Notes under the pieces: generated by a model
Seen by the model: only the letters and a program-made list of their open reading frames with translations
The model's database searches: none
What the model was told of the DNA's origin: nothing
In this document: piece by piece, positions 61,786 to 64,000 of the stretch
Position numbering within the stretch: position 1 is the stretch's first letter
Layout of the letters: each line of letters opens with the position of its first letter
Made by a program: the position numbers and the translations under genes
Assembly (NCBI RefSeq): GCF_014641715.1
Contig: NZ_BMIG01000009.1
Location: 62,001 to 126,000 of the forward strand
Reading direction: 5' to 3'
DNA from: Polaromonas eurypsychrophila
Lineage (GTDB): Bacteria > Pseudomonadota > Gammaproteobacteria > Burkholderiales > Burkholderiaceae_C
Length of the DNA: 64,000 bases

Positions 61786-62516
61786 CCCCAACCTGCCGCC
61801 CGCGCCGCTGGCGCAAGGCCTTGATGATGGGCGCGGCGCTGGCCGTGCTCGCGGGTGTGGTGATCGGTACCTGGTTCCGGCCTGCCGCCACCACACAAGC
61901 GCCGCCGGCGGCAACCATTCCGGCCGCCGTGGCAGTTGCGCCCACCGGTGTCGCCGCGCCTGCGGCGGTGCTTGAGACCCCGCCCGGTGCGGCAGTCGCC
62001 GAACCCGCTCCCAACACCGATGCCACCCCCGCGGTGCTCGCCGGGCCGGCAGATGCCTCCGAGCTGTCCCGCCTGCGCGCGCGCGGCCTGGACATTCCGG
62101 TCAAAGGCTTCAGCGCTCCCCAGCTCAGCGACAACTACACCCAGGGGCGCGCCGGCGGTGCGCTGCATGAGGCGCTGGACATCATGGCGCCACGCGGCAC
62201 GCCGGTGCTGGCAGTCGAGGATGGACCGATCGCCAAGCTGTTTTTGAGCAAGCCCGGCGGCATCACGCTGTACCAGTTCGACCCCAGCGGCGAGTTCGCC
62301 TATTACTATGCCCACCTCGACGGCTACGCCGACGGCATCGCCGAAGGCGGCAAGGTGCGCAAGGGCCAGGTCATCGGCTACGTCGGCAGCACCGGGAACG
62401 GATCACCGGACGCACCGCACTTGCATTTCGCGATTTACAAACTCGGCCCCGAGAAACAATGGTGGCGCGGCACGCCGATCAACCCCTTCCTGGTCTGGCG
62501 CGACGCCAAACCGTGA
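61782..62516 (+). CDS. M23-family metallopeptidase (LytM domain)
   Basis: 244 residues. A single N-terminal hydrophobic segment (GAALAVLAGVVIGTWF) is followed by an Ala/Pro/Thr-rich linker. The LytM domain comes next, with zinc ligands in HEALDIMAPRGTPV and the APHLHFAIY motif. It cleaves or regulates cleavage of peptidoglycan cross-bridges. The start is GTG at 61782, overlapping the transpeptidase stop. Confidence 0.92.
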   Translation: MTPTCRPRRWRKALMMGAALAVLAGVVIGTWFRPAATTQAPPAATIPAAVAVAPTGVAAPAAVLETPPGAAVAEPAPNTDATPAVLAGPADASELSRLRARGLDIPVKGFSAPQLSDNYTQGRAGGALHEALDIMAPRGTPVLAVEDGPIAKLFLSKPGGITLYQFDPSGEFAYYYAHLDGYADGIAEGGKVRKGQVIGYVGSTGNGSPDAPHLHFAIYKLGPEKQWWRGTPINPFLVWRDAKP

Positions 62517-62540
62517 ACTGGGTCGCTGGTTTGTGTTTTT

Positions 62541-62601
62541 AAGCCAAATCAGCCGCCAGCCCAGACCCGACAAACGCAAGCAGCTATTGATTCAATAGCA
62601 A
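62541..62601 (+). repeat. Family B repeat between two converging genes
   Basis: AAATCAGCCGCCAGCCC..., then CGCAAGCAGCTATTGATTCA and ATAGCA. AGCTATTGATTCAATAGC is a near-perfect hairpin. Confidence 0.78.
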
Positions 62602-62626
62602 GGCAGCAACGCTTGAGGTGCTGGCC

Positions 62627-63025
62627 TTATGCCGGGACGAACGACGAGTGGTGATCAACGATCAACCAGTCGCTGCCGATCTTGCAATAAGTGAAGCTGA
62701 AACGTGCGGGAAGTGCGCGCTGTTGCCCTTCTGTACGCGTGTGCAGGGTGTAGCTGCCGGTGTTGATGGCCGCGCCTGCATACACCCTGACCCGCTGCGC
62801 ACCCAGGCGGATGCTGGGCGGCGGTACAGCTGCGCAGTGGCCTTCAAAATACGCGCGCAAGCCTTGCGGCGTGGTGATCAACGAGGGCGCGGTGATTCCC
62901 CACAACACGGCCTCAGGGTGATACAGCGCGCAGACGCTGGCCACCTCGCCCGCATTAAAGGCCTGAATCCAGCCTTGTGTGGCCGCCGCTACGTCGTGCA
63001 GGTCTTCAAGATCAGGGCTGGGCAT
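62627..63025 (-). CDS. SnoaL-like/nuclear transport factor 2 fold protein
   Basis: 132 residues. The SnoaL-type cone fold is suggested by WIQAFNAGEVASVCALYHPE, LRAYFEGH and FSFTYCKIGSDWLIVDHHSS. Members of this fold range from isomerases to simple binding proteins, so the role is open. The ATG at 63025 begins the family N-terminus. Confidence 0.83.
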   Translation of the reverse strand: MPSPDLEDLHDVAAATQGWIQAFNAGEVASVCALYHPEAVLWGITAPSLITTPQGLRAYFEGHCAAVPPPSIRLGAQRVRVYAGAAINTGSYTLHTRTEGQQRALPARFSFTYCKIGSDWLIVDHHSSFVPA

Positions 63026-63059
63026 GCGTGTCTTTCTGTTCGGGCCAAGGTCCGGCGCT

Positions 63060-63974
63060 TCAGTCCGAAACCTTGCTCTCCAGCAGCTTGACCATGGCCC
63101 ACAGCGCCCGGTTGGCCGGCGTCGCAATCCCCAGCGCCTCGCCGCGCCTGACGATCAGGCCGTTGAGATGGTCAATCTCCGTGACTTTGCCGCGCGCCAG
63201 GTCTTGCGCGGTCGATGAAAACTGGCTGGGCATGCTGCCGGCAAGCTGGTCTACCGCAGCATGGACATCACCTGCCAGGTGCACACCTTCGGCATGCGCC
63301 ACGGCCAGGCATTCGGAGACCACGTCGCGCATCAGGTCCCGCACGCCCTCACCCGCCACCGTTTTGCCATAGGGCAACTGGCTGATGGCCGAGACGGCGT
63401 TGTAGGCGCAATTGAGGATGAGCTTGGCCCAGAGCGCACCAGTCAAGTTGGGCGAAACTTCCGTGGGCACGCCTGCGGCAACAAAGGCCTGTGCCACGGC
63501 GTCACTGTTTCTGGACGGCTCCATCACCAAGTCGCCCCGGCCATGGTGCCTGACGTGGCCGGGACCGGCCATCTCGGTGGCCACGTAAACCACGGCGGCG
63601 GCCACCGCATGCTGCGGCAGCACGCCGCGCAGCCGCCCGGTGTTGTCCACGCCGTTTTGCAGGCACAACACCAGCGCATCGGGATGCAGGTGGGGGCGAA
63701 TCAAGGCGCCAGCGGCCTCGGTATCCAGCGACTTGACACAGAACAGCACCAGCTGCGCGCCCTGCACCGCACTGGCCTGGCTGCTGGCTGCCAGGGGCAC
63801 GTGTTCATCAAATTGCGTGGTCTGCATGCGCAGTCCGCTGATGTCCATAGCCGCCACATGCTGCGGCCGCGCAATCAGCGTCACCCGGTGGCCATGACGC
63901 GCCAGCATGCCGCCGAAATAACATCCAACGGCGCCAGCGCCCATGACGGCCACGGTGAAAGGTGAAAAACTCAT
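63060..63974 (-). CDS. panE: 2-dehydropantoate 2-reductase family protein
   Basis: 304 residues. The Rossmann motif VAVMGAGAVGCYFGGMLARH, the catalytic Lys in WAKLILNCAYNAVSAISQLPYG, and the C-terminal helical domain (LARGKVTEIDHLNGLIVRRG) are typical of ApbA/PanE. PanE makes pantoate for coenzyme A synthesis with NADPH. Paralogs with other substrates exist, so the symbol is tentative. Confidence 0.87.
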   Translation of the reverse strand: MSFSPFTVAVMGAGAVGCYFGGMLARHGHRVTLIARPQHVAAMDISGLRMQTTQFDEHVPLAASSQASAVQGAQLVLFCVKSLDTEAAGALIRPHLHPDALVLCLQNGVDNTGRLRGVLPQHAVAAAVVYVATEMAGPGHVRHHGRGDLVMEPSRNSDAVAQAFVAAGVPTEVSPNLTGALWAKLILNCAYNAVSAISQLPYGKTVAGEGVRDLMRDVVSECLAVAHAEGVHLAGDVHAAVDQLAGSMPSQFSSTAQDLARGKVTEIDHLNGLIVRRGEALGIATPANRALWAMVKLLESKVSD

Positions 63975-64000
63975 GCCTCCATTGTAGAAACGCCGGGAGC

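Overview
The window is a GC-rich betaproteobacterial chromosome segment, most likely from Comamonadaceae (Polaromonas/Rhodoferax-like). This rests on the housekeeping gene orders (zipA-smc; dapC-dapD-dapE-prmB; hemF-nadD-rsfS-rlmH-maf-rng), the protein families, and two dispersed repeat families I associate with that group. No database search was possible, so the taxonomic call is by recognition only.

Layout: (1) 1-12535 is core genome: the start of zipA, smc, then the lysine genes dapC-dapD-(pilU-like ATPase)-dapE, prmB, an ABC-F ATPase and a small unknown protein. (2) 12616-23238 is a 10.6-kb integrated element in tRNA-Lys(UUU), bounded by a perfect 49-bp repeat of the tRNA 3' end. It carries a tyrosine integrase, two unknown genes, an AlpA-like regulator, a replication-initiator-like gene with internal iterons, and a phage head/packaging module (HK97 capsid, protease, portal, HNH, TerS, TerL, broken head-closure gene). 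No tail, lysis or lysogeny-repressor genes are seen, so it looks like a tail-less, capsid-encoding phage satellite. (3) 23358-35743 holds tcdA and a thiosulfate-type transporter, cpoB-pal-tolB, a WaaE-like glycosyltransferase, msbA, further envelope glycosyltransferases, a polysaccharide deacetylase, RNase G and maf. (4) 35871-41552 is a run of minus-strand housekeeping genes: rlmH, rsfS with a long Lys/Ala-rich tail, nadD, hemF, a PlsC-like acyltransferase, purD and yebC. (5) 41618-48719 has a HerA-like ATPase, a threonine-dehydratase-like enzyme and a pyrimidine cluster (GTP cyclohydrolase II-like Urc1, DUF1688/Urc4, upp, cytosine deaminase), which resembles the URC uracil-catabolism route. 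(6) 48916-54701 is a plastic region: a two-component system with PepSY and glycine-zipper envelope genes, a 234-bp MITE-like element, VapBC, an orphan HigA beside a vestige of HigB, and two broken extra copies of the cytosine deaminase. (7) 54876-63974 returns to ordinary genes: an RNB exoribonuclease, DUF1232, hydrolases, an AhpD-like protein, a TSUP permease, an EVE protein, an L,D-transpeptidase/M23 pair, a SnoaL-like protein and panE.

Two signals stand out. One is the tail-less head-module island. The other is a pair of dispersed repeat families with copies inside essential genes, in frame: family A in dapC and prmB, family B in dapE, nadD and the start of urc4. Each family also has intergenic copies here. 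Same-orientation copies are read in the same frame and give similar inserted peptides, which recalls the Rickettsia palindromic elements.
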